Shown: positions 4,880-6,071 of the stretch, piece after piece
How the letters are laid out: the number at the start of each line of letters is the position of its first letter
How positions within the stretch are numbered: the stretch's first letter is position 1
Assembly: GCA_031271875.1 (NCBI GenBank)
Contig: JAISVD010000101.1
Coordinates: forward strand, 1-6,071
From: Spirochaetaceae bacterium
Lineage (GTDB): Bacteria > Spirochaetota > Spirochaetia > Treponematales > Treponemataceae
Direction: 5' to 3'
DNA length: 6,071 nucleotides
Notes under the pieces: model-generated
What the model saw: the letters and a program-made list of their open reading frames with translations, nothing else
Databases searched by the model: none
What the model was told of the DNA's origin: nothing
Made by a program: the position numbers and the translations under genes

Positions 4880-6071
4880 GGGAATTTGTCCAACGGGTTG
4901 TCCAGAAGCTTCCAAAAATGACCAACGAGCAGGTCCGTCCCCTTTTTGAACTGCTGACCGGGGAGTACGAAAAGCTTGATTCCATCATCGAGTCCCTGAG
5001 TACGGGGCTGCTGATCTGCGATGTGAAGTGGAACCTGCTCCAGGCCAACAAGGCCGCGGAGCGTTATATCCGGCTGAAACCGCGGGGTAATTCAGCCCAG
5101 CCCGTGTGGAGCATGATCGATGATGAGGACATATCCTCTTTTCTGCATACCTGCTGGAAGCGGCAGAAGAGTGTCAACTCCCAGGAATTCTCGATAGACT
5201 CTTCCGGTTCCGTGCGTTTTATTACCGTGAGTACCATGCCCCTTGTGCAGAAGCGGCGTGTTACCGGCGCCATCATACGGATAGATGATATAACGGAAAA
5301 ACGGAACCATGAAATACTGCTGCGGCGGATGGAAAACCTCGCGACCCTCACAAGTCTTGCCGCGAGCGTTGCCCATGAGATAAAGAATCCCCTGGGGAGC
5401 ATAAGTATCCATATTCAGCTTGTCCAGAAGGCGATACGTACTGCCCGCGGGGGAGACGGCCTCTTGCCGGATGAATCCAGGATTGAAAAATATCTCGGGA
5501 TTGTAAATGAAGAGATAGAGCGGCTCAACAGGATCATCGTGGATTTTCTTTTTGCCGTCCGCCCGATCAACGCGACCCTTCTCCCGATAAATCCTGTGCA
5601 GATACTTTCCGGTCTTGGAGAGTTTTTTCGGCCCGAACTGGAGTCCTGCAATATCGACCTTCAGATGAATCTGCTGGAAAATTCTCCGGAGCTTATGCTG
5701 GATGAGCGCCTGTTCAAACAGATGATCATCAACCTGGTGAAAAATTCCATCGCTTCGATGCCTTCCGGGGGGATGATCTGGATTTCAACGCTTATCAAAG
5801 AAGACCGGTATATCATTAAGGTCGCGGATACCGGGGAGGGGATGCCCTCGGAGGCCCTGGAGCGGATATTTGAGCCCTATTATACGACAAAGGCGAACGG
5901 AACCGGTCTTGGTCTGACCATGGTGTATAAAATCGTCCAGGAACATTCGGGAACCGTTGAGGTACAGTCAGTGCCCGACGAGGGAACGGTGTTCTCTATT
6001 ACGTTTCCGATTCCGCAGAAAGAGAAAAAACTCCTGAGTTTTTCCTCTGGGGAGGGTTCCTCTGAAGAGGG
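4876..6071 (+). CDS. Soluble PAS-domain sensor histidine kinase, NtrB/AtoS-like (C-terminus outside window)
   Basis: 398 residues are present with no stop before the edge. There is no signal peptide or membrane helix, so this is a cytoplasmic sensor. Domains: an N-terminal helical part (1-30), a PAS domain (about 33-143) ending in DDITEKR (137-143), a HisKA dimerisation helix with the phosphorylated His167 in VAHEIKNPLG (165-174), and a HATPase_c domain with N box NLVKNSI (286-292, N290), G1 box DTGEGM (318-323), F box FEPYYTTK (332-339) and G2 box GTGLGL (342-347). This order is that of NtrB/AtoS-type kinases that phosphorylate NtrC-family sigma-54 activators. The ligand sensed by PAS is unknown. 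ATG 4876 is the first start after an in-frame stop at 4837-4839, with GAGG eight bases upstream. The catalytic part ends near 380; a charged Lys/Ser/Glu/Gly tail follows and is cut by the window. Confidence 0.93.
   Translation, partial: MREFVQRVVQKLPKMTNEQVRPLFELLTGEYEKLDSIIESLSTGLLICDVKWNLLQANKAAERYIRLKPRGNSAQPVWSMIDDEDISSFLHTCWKRQKSVNSQEFSIDSSGSVRFITVSTMPLVQKRRVTGAIIRIDDITEKRNHEILLRRMENLATLTSLAASVAHEIKNPLGSISIHIQLVQKAIRTARGGDGLLPDESRIEKYLGIVNEEIERLNRIIVDFLFAVRPINATLLPINPVQILSGLGEFFRPELESCNIDLQMNLLENSPELMLDERLFKQMIINLVKNSIASMPSGGMIWISTLIKEDRYIIKVADTGEGMPSEALERIFEPYYTTKANGTGLGLTMVYKIVQEHSGTVEVQSVPDEGTVFSITFPIPQKEKKLLSFSSGEGSSEE
6042..6071 (+). repeat. Two tandem 15-base units at the end of the histidine kinase
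   Basis: TTCCTCTGGGGAGGG (6042-6056) is followed directly by TTCCTCTGAAGAGGG (6057-6071), matching at 13 of 15 positions. The unit is a multiple of three and lies in frame, adding SSGEG and SSEEG-like residues to the kinase tail. The array reaches the window edge, so its copy number is unknown. Confidence 0.6.

Noticed and set aside
6042..6071. Hairpins in the CCTCT/AGAGG units read as a terminator
   Set aside because: They lie inside an open frame, the stems are only four to five pairs, and no T-run is visible before the window ends.

Overview
The window looks like chromosomal core sequence from a spirochaete, probably of the Treponema/Spirochaeta group. The reasons are the gene order (murG, a CvpA-type membrane gene, a DNA polymerase III delta-prime-like gene, then a soluble PAS histidine kinase), the style of the exported beta-barrel-like protein at the left edge, and moderately GC-rich genes separated by AT-rich gaps. 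From memory, Treponema pallidum has a similar run that ends in an AtoS/AtoC-like two-component pair; I could not check this. The species is not identified.

Layout. On the minus strand, 1-573 encodes the N-terminal 191 residues of an exported, probably outer-membrane protein, with a strong ribosome site and an extended -10 promoter. A 172-base AT-rich gap holds its promoter region and the divergent promoter of a tRNA-Phe(GAA) gene (746-818), which is closed by an intrinsic terminator (822-853). Everything to the right is on the plus strand: an ankyrin-repeat protein with a separate alpha/beta N-terminal domain (875-1774), murG (1788-2927), a CvpA-family four-helix membrane protein (2924-3409), a delta-prime-like clamp-loader subunit with a long internal insertion (3415-4737), a 138-base gap, and a cytoplasmic PAS-HisKA-HATPase histidine kinase that runs off the right edge (4876-6071). 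No stretch longer than 300 bases lacks a gene.

How they fit together. The ankyrin gene, murG, cvpA and the clamp-loader gene are nearly contiguous (gaps of 13 and 5 bases and one ATGA overlap), so they probably share a transcript. MurG makes lipid II for peptidoglycan and the clamp-loader subunit serves replication, so this is a mixed housekeeping operon. The histidine kinase may be read from the same transcript or from a candidate internal promoter at the end of the clamp-loader gene. Its response regulator is expected just past the window.

I see no phage, insertion sequence, CRISPR array, toxin-antitoxin pair or defence island. The points most worth a second look are the ankyrin protein's N-terminal domain and missing ribosome site, the insertion in the delta-prime-like protein, the gap before the kinase, and a short in-frame tandem repeat at the right edge.
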